Positions 53,611 to 61,596 of a DNA stretch of 64,000 nt are shown piece after piece. Every line of letters begins with the position of its first letter. Positions within the stretch are counted from its first letter, which is position 1. A program made the position numbers and the translations under genes. Source of the stretch: JBMNEH01 sp050948665 (GTDB taxonomy: Bacteria; Bacillota; Clostridia; Christensenellales; UMGS416); NCBI GenBank assembly GCA_050948665.1, contig JBMNEH010000001.1:806001-870000 (forward strand), in the 5' to 3' direction. The notes beneath the pieces are model-generated. The model saw only the letters and a program-made list of their open reading frames with translations. It was not told where the DNA came from and did no database searches.

Positions 53611-53639
53611 TTGTAAGTTTCGGTAGAAACAGGTATAAT
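53611..53639 (+). promoter_or_regulatory. Promoter of the ABC exporter operon
   Basis: TTGTAA (53611-53616), 17-bp spacer and TATAAT (53634-53639) give a start near 53646 and a leader of almost 190 nt before the first transporter gene. Confidence 0.8.
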
Positions 53640-53675
53640 TCTCACGGTGTTTATTCTTTGAATGGGGGCTGTAAA

Positions 53676-53732
53676 ATGGGAAGGATCCGGACGATCCATC
53701 GTCTTTCGTTGAGCACGGCCTGTGTGCAGTAG
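53676..53732 (+). CDS. Putative leader peptide (18 residues) in the ABC exporter leader
   Basis: A short reading frame encodes MGRIRTIHRLSLSTACVQ. A weak GGGGG site lies before the ATG, and the frame lies 17 bp before a terminator. It resembles the place of bmrB in Bacillus subtilis, whose translation by drug-slowed ribosomes lets transcription read into bmrCD. A GACGAT/ATCGTC inverted repeat (53690-53703) lies within it. GCAG at its end (53726-53729) could pair with CTGC at 53748-53751, just before the terminator. Being so short, it rests on context. Confidence 0.45.
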   Translation: MGRIRTIHRLSLSTACVQ

Positions 53733-53749
53733 AATTGGTTTGTTTTGCT

Positions 53750-53779
53750 GCCCGCAGGATGACCCTGCGGGATTTTTTA
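53750..53779 (+). terminator. Leader terminator (attenuator) of the ABC exporter operon
   Basis: A CCCGCAGG/CCTGCGGG-type stem with a short loop is followed by ATTTTTTAT. It lies between the promoter and the first transporter gene, with no promoter in between, so it must be bypassed for expression. Confidence 0.8.
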
Positions 53780-53832
53780 TCGCCCCGGGAAAAGAAATGC
53801 CCTTTGGGGCTTGATACGGGTTGGAGGTTAAA

Positions 53833-55647
53833 TTGAATCGTTTTCGTATGAAGGCAATGTTGGGCTATCTGAAACCCTACTGGCTGCCTTATGCGCTGAG
53901 CATTTTTCTGGCCTTTACAACAACTGCGCTTGGTTTTATCGCGCCGAAGGTACAGAGCTTTTTGGTCGACCAGGTGCTGGGGGGCACGCCCTTTACAGGC
54001 GCCGCCTGGCTCCGGAATATCATAGAAAGCATCGGGGGGATACCCTATCTTGCCAGAAATCTATGGATCTGCGCTGGGCTGCTGGTTGTATTGAATGTCA
54101 TCAACTCGCTGCTGAATTTCCTCCGCAGCCGATGGACGGCAATCGCCTCTGAAAACATGGCCAAGAGTTTGCGGGAAGATATTTATGACAGGCTCCAGCG
54201 GTTGCCTTATGACTATCATGTAAAAGCAGAAACCGGTGACCTTATTCAACGGTCCACTACCGACGTGGAGACGGTGAGGCGGTTTATCGCCAACCAGTTG
54301 ATCGAGCTGGGACGTGTAGTCGTCATGCTGATAATCGCCGCCGTTTTGCTGGTGCAAATTCATCCCTTGCTTACGCTTTTCAGTATGTCGACAATGCCTC
54401 TTCTGGTGGTGTATTCCATTTGGAGTTTCAAACGCATAGAAAATGCTTCGGAACTAGCTGAAAAAGCGGATGGCGCTCTTTCCACCGTAATGCAGGAGAA
54501 TTTTACCGGTGTCCGTGTTGTGCGCGCATTTGGCCGGGAATCCTTTGAAGAAGAGAAGTTTACGGACTATAACGAGGAATATCGGGAGAAGTCGATAAAG
54601 CTGAACCGTATATTTGCGACATTTTGGGCAGGAAGTGATGTTTTTTCCGCACTGCCGATGCTGGTCGTCGTAACAGGAGGTATTTACCTGGCGGCAAAAG
54701 GGAGCCTTACCTTGGGTGAGTATGTGGTATTCCTTTCCTACATGGGAATGATGATGTGGCCGATCCGCCGCCTGGGGAGGATACTGGGCAACATGAGCCG
54801 CACATTGATCGCAATGGGCCGTATTACAGATATACTGCACCAAAAGGAGGAGAACTCGGGGGAAGACCCGCAGAAACCCGATTTAAGAGGCGAGATCGTT
54901 TTTGATCGCGTGAGCTTCTCCTATGGGGATAAGCAGGTTCTGCGGGATATGTCCTTCACGATTCACCCCGGTGAAACTATAGCCATACTGGGCGCTACCG
55001 GCTCGGGTAAATCCACCCTCGCTCACCTGCTCCAGCGGTTATATGATTATGATTCCGGCCTTGCCACGATTTCGGGAGTGGACATCAAGAATATCGACAA
55101 GTCCTGGCTGCGCAGCCGGGTGGGGATCGTGTTGCAGGAGCCTTTCCTTTACGCCCGCACCATAAAGGAAAATATCGGGATCACCCAGACGATACCCGAT
55201 AACGAAGCGATTTATGAGGCAGCCCGCGTCGCCTCTCTTCATGATGTGATCCAATCCTTTGACAAGGGGTATGACACCATGGTCGGGGAGCGGGGTGTGA
55301 CACTGTCCGGCGGACAGAAGCAGCGTGTTGCCATTGCCCGTACGATCCTGCGGGAAAATGACGTGCTGATTTTTGATGACTCTTTGTCCGCCGTGGATAC
55401 CCAAACCGATGCCGCTATCCGTAAAGCGCTCCAGAGCCGGCGCAGCGGCATTACAACAATCATTATCTCTCACCGTGTTTCTACACTGATGGAGGCGGAC
55501 CGCATCTTTGTGATGGAGAACGGCACTATCACACAGCAGGGTACCCACGAGGAGCTGATCAACAGAGACGGCTTGTATCGCCGTATTTGGGATATTCAGA
55601 ACGCCATCGAACAGGAAGAAACGGAAGGAGGCGAGGCGAATGGCTGA
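53833..55647 (+). CDS. ABC exporter half-transporter A, degenerate ATPase site (BmrC-like)
   Basis: A 604-residue protein with a six-helix membrane domain (about residues 15-300) and an ATPase domain. Walker A is GATGSGKSTLAHL near residue 382, signature LSGGQKQRVAIARTIL near 485. Walker B is VLIFDDSLSAVD, with Asp in place of the catalytic Glu, as in one half of heterodimeric exporters. The next gene has the normal Glu. TTG 53833 is preferred because GGAGGT is 5 bases upstream; ATG 53848 is too far. It overlaps the next gene by 8 bp. Probably a multidrug or lipid exporter. Confidence 0.88.
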   Translation: MNRFRMKAMLGYLKPYWLPYALSIFLAFTTTALGFIAPKVQSFLVDQVLGGTPFTGAAWLRNIIESIGGIPYLARNLWICAGLLVVLNVINSLLNFLRSRWTAIASENMAKSLREDIYDRLQRLPYDYHVKAETGDLIQRSTTDVETVRRFIANQLIELGRVVVMLIIAAVLLVQIHPLLTLFSMSTMPLLVVYSIWSFKRIENASELAEKADGALSTVMQENFTGVRVVRAFGRESFEEEKFTDYNEEYREKSIKLNRIFATFWAGSDVFSALPMLVVVTGGIYLAAKGSLTLGEYVVFLSYMGMMMWPIRRLGRILGNMSRTLIAMGRITDILHQKEENSGEDPQKPDLRGEIVFDRVSFSYGDKQVLRDMSFTIHPGETIAILGATGSGKSTLAHLLQRLYDYDSGLATISGVDIKNIDKSWLRSRVGIVLQEPFLYARTIKENIGITQTIPDNEAIYEAARVASLHDVIQSFDKGYDTMVGERGVTLSGGQKQRVAIARTILRENDVLIFDDSLSAVDTQTDAAIRKALQSRRSGITTIIISHRVSTLMEADRIFVMENGTITQQGTHEELINRDGLYRRIWDIQNAIEQEETEGGEANG

Positions 55648-57490
55648 AATGTACAATGAAGATACATTTGTCAATGAGAAGGTAGATTTGAGTATCTGGA
55701 AAAAACTCTTCCAGTATGCCATTCGATATAAAAAACACTTGATACTGCTGATTACGACAATGATGCTCAGCGGATGCGTGGATGTATTGCTGCCCATGAT
55801 GAACAGCTATGCGATCGACAACTTTATTCTTCCCGGTTCGGTAAAGGGGCTTTGGATATTTGTGATTCTCTACGGGGCATTGCAGGCTGCCAGCGCTTTC
55901 AGTGTGTACGGTTTCTGCAATCAGGCGGGGCAATTGGAAGCGAAGATTTCCTACCACATTCGGAAAGATGCTTTTCGCAAGCTACAGGAGCTGCCTTTCA
56001 GTTATTATGACAGGACACCTGTAGGGTATATCATGGCCCGTATGACCAGCGACGCTTCCCGATTGGCGGAAACCATTTCCTGGTCCATGGTGGATGTTGT
56101 CTGGGGCATCGTGTTTATGGTCGTTGCCTTGGTGGGTATGTTTATCATGGAGTGGCGGCTGGCATTGATCATGCTGGCGGTTTTGCCTCCTATTGCCGTA
56201 TTGTCCGTCTATTTCCAGCGGAAGATCCTTCTGGCCTATCGGCAGGTCCGGGCAAATAATTCGAAGATCACCGGCGCTTTTAATGAGGGGATCATGGGCG
56301 CACGTACCACAAAGACACTGGTCCGGGAAGATGAGAACTTTAAGGAATTCCAGGCCCTTACCGGGGCAATGAAGAAGAGCTCCGTACGGGCGGCAGTGTT
56401 TTCCTCGTTATACTGGCCGCTTGTTTCAACACTGGGCTCCATAGCAACCGCTGGTGTACTTTGGCTAGGGGGTGTGGAGGTGCAGAACATGGCACTGACG
56501 CTGGGACAACTTTCTTTCTTCGTCACCCTTTCCGGCTTCTTCTTTGAGCCGGTGATGAACTTTGCCCGGCTGTTTTCCGATCTGCAGTCTTCTCAAGCAG
56601 CCGCGGAGCGGGTAATAAAGCTGGTAGAAACCGAACCAGAAATCAAGGACCGGCCGGAGGTGATCGAAAAATACGGGGATGCTTTTTATCCCCACCGAGA
56701 GAACTGGGAGCCCCTTCACGGGCAGGTAGACTTTGATAATGTATCCTTTACTTATGGCGGAGGGGAGGAGGTTCTTCAGGACTTTAACCTTCATGTAGAG
56801 GTGGGGGATACGATTGCCCTTGTAGGGGAGACAGGTTCCGGAAAATCTACGATCGTAAACTTGATCTGCCGCTTTTACGAGCCCACCGAGGGCATAATCC
56901 GTATTGACGGGAAGGATTATCGGGATCGCTCCCAACTGTGGCTTCACTCCAATCTGGGTTATGTGTTGCAAAGCCCTCATCTGTTCTCGGGTACCATCCG
57001 GGAAAACATCCGATACGGAAAACTGGACGCCACCGATGCGGAGGTGGAAGAAGCCGCGCGGCTTGTGGGTGCCGAAGCCTTCATTAATGCACTGGAGAAG
57101 GGGTACGAAACCTCCGTAGGCGAGGGAGGCGGTCGCCTGTCCACCGGGGAAAAGCAGTTGATTTCCTTTGCGCGGGCAATTCTTGCCCGGCCGGCGATAT
57201 TCGTGCTGGACGAGGCTACCTCCTCTGTCGATACGGAGACAGAACTGCATATTCAAAAAGCAATTGAAACAATCCTAGAAGGCCGTACCAGCTTTATCGT
57301 GGCGCACCGGCTTTCCACAATACGCAACGCTGATAGGATACTGGTTATCGACAAGGGCAGAGTCATAGAGGATGGCAGCCACCGGGAATTGATGCGCAGG
57401 AAAGGTCATTATTATAACCTTTACACCAACCAGTTCCGGGATGAGAAGTCGTCGGAGATCCTGGGCATTCCTCTGCCTGCGGCGGAGTAA
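55640..57490 (+). CDS. ABC exporter half-transporter B, canonical ATPase site (BmrD-like)
   Basis: A 616-residue protein. An N-terminal cytoplasmic stretch precedes a six-helix membrane domain, with the coupling region LAYRQVRANNSKITGAFNEGI. Walker A is GETGSGKSTIVNL near residue 400; the signature reads LSTGEKQLISFARAI (a divergent form). Walker B is IFVLDEATSSVD with the catalytic Glu, and the H-loop is IVAHRLSTI. Paired with the preceding gene it forms one complete and one degenerate ATP site, typical of heterodimeric exporters. It ends the operon at a terminator. Confidence 0.9.
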   Translation: MAEMYNEDTFVNEKVDLSIWKKLFQYAIRYKKHLILLITTMMLSGCVDVLLPMMNSYAIDNFILPGSVKGLWIFVILYGALQAASAFSVYGFCNQAGQLEAKISYHIRKDAFRKLQELPFSYYDRTPVGYIMARMTSDASRLAETISWSMVDVVWGIVFMVVALVGMFIMEWRLALIMLAVLPPIAVLSVYFQRKILLAYRQVRANNSKITGAFNEGIMGARTTKTLVREDENFKEFQALTGAMKKSSVRAAVFSSLYWPLVSTLGSIATAGVLWLGGVEVQNMALTLGQLSFFVTLSGFFFEPVMNFARLFSDLQSSQAAAERVIKLVETEPEIKDRPEVIEKYGDAFYPHRENWEPLHGQVDFDNVSFTYGGGEEVLQDFNLHVEVGDTIALVGETGSGKSTIVNLICRFYEPTEGIIRIDGKDYRDRSQLWLHSNLGYVLQSPHLFSGTIRENIRYGKLDATDAEVEEAARLVGAEAFINALEKGYETSVGEGGGRLSTGEKQLISFARAILARPAIFVLDEATSSVDTETELHIQKAIETILEGRTSFIVAHRLSTIRNADRILVIDKGRVIEDGSHRELMRRKGHYYNLYTNQFRDEKSSEILGIPLPAAE

Positions 57491-57502
57491 AGCTGTTGTT
57501 GC

Positions 57503-57540
57503 GGGAGGGTTACGTTTACGTACGTACCCTCTTTTTTCTT
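57503..57540 (+). terminator. Terminator of the ABC exporter operon
   Basis: A GAGGGT/ACCCTC stem encloses an inner TACGT repeat loop and is followed by TTTTTTC. The stretch from here to 57690 holds no gene. Confidence 0.8.
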
Positions 57541-57689
57541 CTTTTGGATACGCAGGCAGAGAATACCGACCGGAATAGCCGTGTTATCTGACACGCACCG
57601 GCCAGGGAATGAAAGCCCTGACGGAAGTGATGGGAGTTGATCGCGGGATTGGATGAAAATCCGGTACAGCGGCGGATTTCGTATACAAA

Positions 57690-57714
57690 AAAGCCGGGGC
57701 GTCGCCCGGCCTTC
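57690..57714 (-). terminator. Terminator of the minus-strand UroD-family gene
   Basis: On the minus strand a GGCCGGGC/GCCCCGGC-type stem is followed by TTTTTT, 70 bp beyond the stop. Confidence 0.75.
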
Positions 57715-57783
57715 TGTTTGCCGCGTTGTTTCATCTTGCCCTACTGTAACGTTTCCTTTTCTCATGCCTTGAAAATCGATTCT

Positions 57784-58878
57784 TCAATACCGACCGTATT
57801 CATCGACCAGCATTCTCACCCGCCGTATGCGTTTCGGATGGCTGTAAGGGGGAACTTGATCCGCGACACCCAGCACATACCTCGGCGCTGAGGTCCATGT
57901 ATGCAGGATGCGCTTCACATAGTCGTCGAACTGCGCGTCGCTGACTTGATCGGTAAAATAGACGCCGGGAATACCTCCCCAGAGGATCGTGTCCTTTGCA
58001 ACCCAATTAATCATGTCCTCCGGCTCAATATCTCCCACCGGTGCCGGCGTCAACGCTTCCATAATGCGTGAACCGCATTCCGAAACCTCTCTGAGCAGAC
58101 CGCGCATGGTCCCGTCCATATGGACCAGCGAAATCTTGCCCGCCTCCCGTATGCGTTGAAACCACTTGCACTGGTATCTCTTCATGTACTGATGGTAGGG
58201 CTTCTTGCCTACAACCTCTGAGCTGATGTTTTCAGGAATCATCAAAAACTCCGCAGGCGAATCCAGCGCGATTTGGGCCGCCTTGTCGGTGATCACCTCG
58301 AGACGGTCCAGCAGTTCGCTGAATTCGTCTGGGTCGTCGCATATCATATCTACAACGTTCATGATGCCGGCCTTCAGAGCAACCAACTCCATATAGGGAC
58401 TCTTGGGGAGGTAGCAAAGCACTACGCCGTTGTCTCCAGTCAAGGCATATCGGCGCTTTGCCTCGGCGTAGTTGGGCAAGAATCTTGTATGCTCCTGCAT
58501 ATAAACATAAATCCTCAGATCCTTCAGGTCTCTGATCATGTGCTCCCGGGTGGCGATAGTGTAGGATTGCGGCAATATGGTTTCCACCTGCCTCAGATTT
58601 CCCGCTGGAGACTTCCACTCCGTGATGACCTCGTTACCGTTGACCCTACGGGTCATTTCGCCTTCCTGCAGTTCCTCCGTAAAGGGATAGTATCCCTGCA
58701 GATAAAAACCAAGCCCCAAATCCCGGTGCAACTGAAAGATGCCGTCTCCTGTATATTTCGGATCGATCACATGGTTTTGCATGGCGTACGGATACCAGTA
58801 GGCCAGATCTCCAAACCAAGGAACGCAGTCTGGTTTTTCTCCACGCAACAATGTCAAAATTCGCTTACGTTCTGTCAT
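57784..58878 (-). CDS. Uroporphyrinogen decarboxylase-superfamily protein (methyltransferase-like) 1
   Basis: A 364-residue TIM-barrel protein starting MTERKRILTLLRGEKPDCVPWFGDLAYWYPY, the usual opening of MtaA/CmuA/UroD-like methyltransferases. ISLVHMDGTMRGLL has His-x-Asp at the place where zinc methyltransferases have His-x-Cys. WGGIPGVYFTD and the C-terminal YVLGVADQVPP are other family segments. GGGGAGG precedes ATG 58878. Heme synthesis is unlikely, as no other heme gene is near and the UroD substrate-binding arginine motifs are not obvious. Corrinoid or small-molecule methyl transfer is possible but no corrinoid protein is adjacent. Confidence 0.78.
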   Translation of the reverse strand: MTERKRILTLLRGEKPDCVPWFGDLAYWYPYAMQNHVIDPKYTGDGIFQLHRDLGLGFYLQGYYPFTEELQEGEMTRRVNGNEVITEWKSPAGNLRQVETILPQSYTIATREHMIRDLKDLRIYVYMQEHTRFLPNYAEAKRRYALTGDNGVVLCYLPKSPYMELVALKAGIMNVVDMICDDPDEFSELLDRLEVITDKAAQIALDSPAEFLMIPENISSEVVGKKPYHQYMKRYQCKWFQRIREAGKISLVHMDGTMRGLLREVSECGSRIMEALTPAPVGDIEPEDMINWVAKDTILWGGIPGVYFTDQVSDAQFDDYVKRILHTWTSAPRYVLGVADQVPPYSHPKRIRRVRMLVDEYGRY

Positions 58879-59012
58879 TATACATCCTCCCCAGATCCCA
58901 TTATTTCGGCAACTTGTTTGATACCCATAATATTGCGCAAATGTCGTAAGGATTGTACCTTTTTTCTGCATTTACACCGTAGATCATGGAGATCGATCAT
59001 CTTCTGTTTGCA

Positions 59013-59040
59013 ATTATATCACAGACAGCAAGAAAATAAA
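59013..59040 (-). promoter_or_regulatory. Promoter of UroD-like gene 1
   Basis: On the minus strand TATAAT (59013-59018) is preceded by a 16-bp spacer and TTTATT (59035-59040). The leader is about 130 nt. Confidence 0.5.
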
Positions 59041-59086
59041 CAGGCTATTCCATCAGAACATATCGCAACTATATATATTATCGCGC

Positions 59087-59115
59087 TTGTCTCTGCGATT
59101 GTAAAATGCTACAAT
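59087..59115 (+). promoter_or_regulatory. Promoter of UroD-like genes 2 and 3
   Basis: TTGTCT (59087-59092), 17-bp spacer and TACAAT (59110-59115) give a leader of about 155 nt. Together with the divergent promoter it accounts for the 400-bp gap 58879-59278, which holds no gene I can support. Confidence 0.65.
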
Positions 59116-59278
59116 GCATTTGTCGTATCAACCAAGGGCGGGATCGGAAAAGACAGCGATACACTTTTCCAATACTCTTCAAGAGGATTGTCGGCATTCT
59201 GCCCTGTAAATACCACTGAAATCGAAAGCAAAAGCAATTTCCGGTCTATGGTTAATTTCCCGGAAAATGAGGTTCAAT

Positions 59279-60304
59279 ATGGATTCAAAGCAACTCTATC
59301 TGGATACCCTTGAGATGCGAAACGATTACGGCCGCGCGCCGCGCGATCTATGGACACTACCGTGGGCGGAGAAAAGATACCCAGAAGAGATCGCCAAGAT
59401 CCGTCGATCATTTCCTGCCGACGGTATGGGTGTGCCGGGCTTCAATACCCAGCGCGGCATTGGCTGCGGAGACGCCTATGTTCCCGGCACGTCAATCGAC
59501 GACTGGGGATGCGAATTTACCAGCATTCAGGAAGGGATTATCGGCGAAGTCAAACGCCCGCAGATCACTTCAGATGAGTGGGACGAGGCCGATCAGATCC
59601 ATATTCCGAGGGAATGGCTTTCCATCGATAAAAAAAAGATCAACGCCTTCTGCAGGGCGCACGATGACAAGTTCCTCTTTGGCGGATGTTGCCCACGTCC
59701 CTTTGAACAGCTTCAGTTTATCCGCGGAACGGTGAACCTTTACATGGATCTGATGAATATGCCCGAAAATATGGTGAAATTCATCCGTAAAATGCACGCA
59801 TTCTATTGCGAACTCATGGAGGCATGGGCGGAGACGGATGTCGACGCGCTGAGCTTTATGGACGATTGGGGTTCGCAGAAAACCCTTCTTATTCAGCCGG
59901 CAGTTTGGAGACGGGTTTTCAAGCCTATGTATAATGACTTTATCGATATCGCCCACCGTCACGGGAAGAAGATCTTCATGCATTCGGATGGTTACACCCT
60001 CGAGATCATTCCGGATCTGATCGAGTTGGGCTTGGATGCTTTCAACACCCAGATTTTCTGTATGGGCACGGAGAAACTGGCGCAATTCAAGGGCAGAATC
60101 ACATTTTGGGGGGAAATTGACCGTCAGCACCTGCTTCCCTATGGCACGGAAGAAGACATCGTCAAGGCCGTGACGGTTGTTTACGAGACTCTTTGGGACA
60201 ATGGCGGATGCATTGCCCAGTGCGAATTCGGTCCCGGCGGACGCCCCGAAAATATCCGGAAAGTTTTTGAGACTTGGGATCTGCTGACTACGCCTGCCCG
60301 TTAA
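59279..60304 (+). CDS. Uroporphyrinogen decarboxylase-superfamily protein 2
   Basis: A 341-residue protein. The C-terminal half has ALSFMDDWGSQKTLLIQPAVW, FKPMYNDFIDIAHRHGKKIFMHSDG and TFWGEIDRQHLLPYG, all typical of the UroD/methyltransferase barrel. The metal position reads HSD instead of HxC. The N-terminal part (residues 1-100) is longer and less conserved than in true UroD. I start at ATG 59279 (TGAGG six bases upstream); ATG 59267 is also possible. Gene 3 follows 35 bp later, so they are one operon. Confidence 0.78.
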   Translation: MDSKQLYLDTLEMRNDYGRAPRDLWTLPWAEKRYPEEIAKIRRSFPADGMGVPGFNTQRGIGCGDAYVPGTSIDDWGCEFTSIQEGIIGEVKRPQITSDEWDEADQIHIPREWLSIDKKKINAFCRAHDDKFLFGGCCPRPFEQLQFIRGTVNLYMDLMNMPENMVKFIRKMHAFYCELMEAWAETDVDALSFMDDWGSQKTLLIQPAVWRRVFKPMYNDFIDIAHRHGKKIFMHSDGYTLEIIPDLIELGLDAFNTQIFCMGTEKLAQFKGRITFWGEIDRQHLLPYGTEEDIVKAVTVVYETLWDNGGCIAQCEFGPGGRPENIRKVFETWDLLTTPAR

Positions 60305-60339
60305 TACCGGGTTTGGTGACTGCAAAAGGAGAATTCGCA

Positions 60340-61392
60340 ATGTATTATTTTCAGCCCGACTATCGAAATGTCGTTGACGCTGCCTGTAACCGCGCAAGTA
60401 AGCGCCTGCCGCTGTATGAGCATATTATCTCCACGCAGGTGTTGGAGGAAATCCTAGGCCAACCGTTTTCCTATCTCGCTTCGGGGGATGAGGCAGATAA
60501 GGCAGAATACTTTCGGCGCTATGTCGGCTTCCTGAAAGACCATGGCTACGATATCGTGCCCTTCGAATGTTGCGTATGCGGCATCCTTCCCGGCGGTGGT
60601 GCATTGGGAGCACATAAGGAAGGTGTCATCAAGACCCGTGAGGATTTCGAAAAATACCCGTGGAACGAGTTGGAGTCGGCCTTCTTCCAGCTCTATACTC
60701 CTTATTTCGCGGCGTTGGGCAAGATGATGCCTGCCGGCATGAAGGCTGTCGGTGGCGTTGGCAACGGCGTGTTTGAATGCGTGCAGGATTTGACTGGTTA
60801 CATTGACCTGTGTTATATACGGAGCGATGATCCGGAACTGTACCACGACTTGTTCTCTACGATGGGCAATGTAATTGCGAGCATATGGAAGCGCTTCCTG
60901 ACCGAGTGGGGAGACGTCTATTGCGTGATGCGCTTCGGTGACGATCTGGGCTTTGCTACCAGCACGTTATTGCCACCGGGCGACATCCAAGAATACATCA
61001 TTCCACAATATAAAAAGGTCATTGAAGCTGTCCATCAGGCAAACAAGCCCTTTCTGCTCCACAGCTGCGGCAATATCTTCAATGTAATGAATGATCTTAT
61101 CGCCGCCGGTATCGACGCCAAACATTCGAATGAGGATAAAATTGCGACATTCCCTGTATGGGTAGAGAACTATGGTGACCGGATCGGCAACTTTGGCGGC
61201 ATTGATATGAACTGCCTGTGCGAACTAGATAAGCAGCAAATGCGGGAATACATCGCCGATATCATTAAAAGATGCGGCGGTCACGGCGGATTTGCCTTTG
61301 GTACCGGCAATTCCATCGCTGACTATATCCCGGCAGAAAGTTATCTTAACATGATAGAGATCGTTCGGGAGATTCGCGGCGATTTCAAATGA
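60340..61392 (+). CDS. Uroporphyrinogen decarboxylase-superfamily protein 3, HxC-containing
   Basis: A 350-residue protein. RFGDDLGFATSTLLPPGDIQEYIIPQYKKVIEAVH and KPFLLHSCGNIFNVMNDLIAAGIDAKHSNED match the UroD/MtaA barrel. It keeps His-x-Cys (HSC), the zinc-binding pattern of thiol-directed methyltransferases, unlike its two neighbours. The C-terminus GGFAFGTGNSIADYIPAESYL is the usual family end. AAAGGAGAA precedes the ATG. Of the three it is the best candidate for a zinc methyltransferase. No partner corrinoid protein is in view. Confidence 0.8.
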   Translation: MYYFQPDYRNVVDAACNRASKRLPLYEHIISTQVLEEILGQPFSYLASGDEADKAEYFRRYVGFLKDHGYDIVPFECCVCGILPGGGALGAHKEGVIKTREDFEKYPWNELESAFFQLYTPYFAALGKMMPAGMKAVGGVGNGVFECVQDLTGYIDLCYIRSDDPELYHDLFSTMGNVIASIWKRFLTEWGDVYCVMRFGDDLGFATSTLLPPGDIQEYIIPQYKKVIEAVHQANKPFLLHSCGNIFNVMNDLIAAGIDAKHSNEDKIATFPVWVENYGDRIGNFGGIDMNCLCELDKQQMREYIADIIKRCGGHGGFAFGTGNSIADYIPAESYLNMIEIVREIRGDFK

Positions 61393-61526
61393 ATAAGGTT
61401 GAAAGCCCTTTCTGCGGACGAGTACGAATAGCCTCAACGGGAACCCGGGTTTTGCGAAAAGACCGAGGACGCCGTTATCAAAAGAAGAAATCCAGCCAAT
61501 ATCTGGTGGTTTAGCTTGCCTAGAAA

Positions 61527-61557
61527 AGAACCCGCTCTTTATCGTTTGCGGGTTTTG
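61527..61557 (+). terminator. Terminator of UroD-like genes 2-3
   Basis: An AACCCGC/GCGGGTT stem with a 12-nt loop is followed by TTG, about 135 bp after the last stop. Confidence 0.6.
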
Positions 61558-61561
61558 AGGG

Positions 61562-61587
61562 AATAAAGCCGGGGGTGATCCCCGGAT
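61562..61587 (-). terminator. Terminator of the sodium:solute symporter gene
   Basis: A CCGGGG/CCCCGG hairpin with a GTGAT loop is followed on the minus strand by GCTTTATTC, 10 bp beyond the symporter stop. Confidence 0.7.
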
Positions 61588-61596
61588 TTTATACTT

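Noticed and set aside
58273..59313. Plus-strand open frame (346 codons)
   Set aside because: Most of it is antisense to UroD-like gene 1 and the rest crosses the promoter region; no domain is recognisable.
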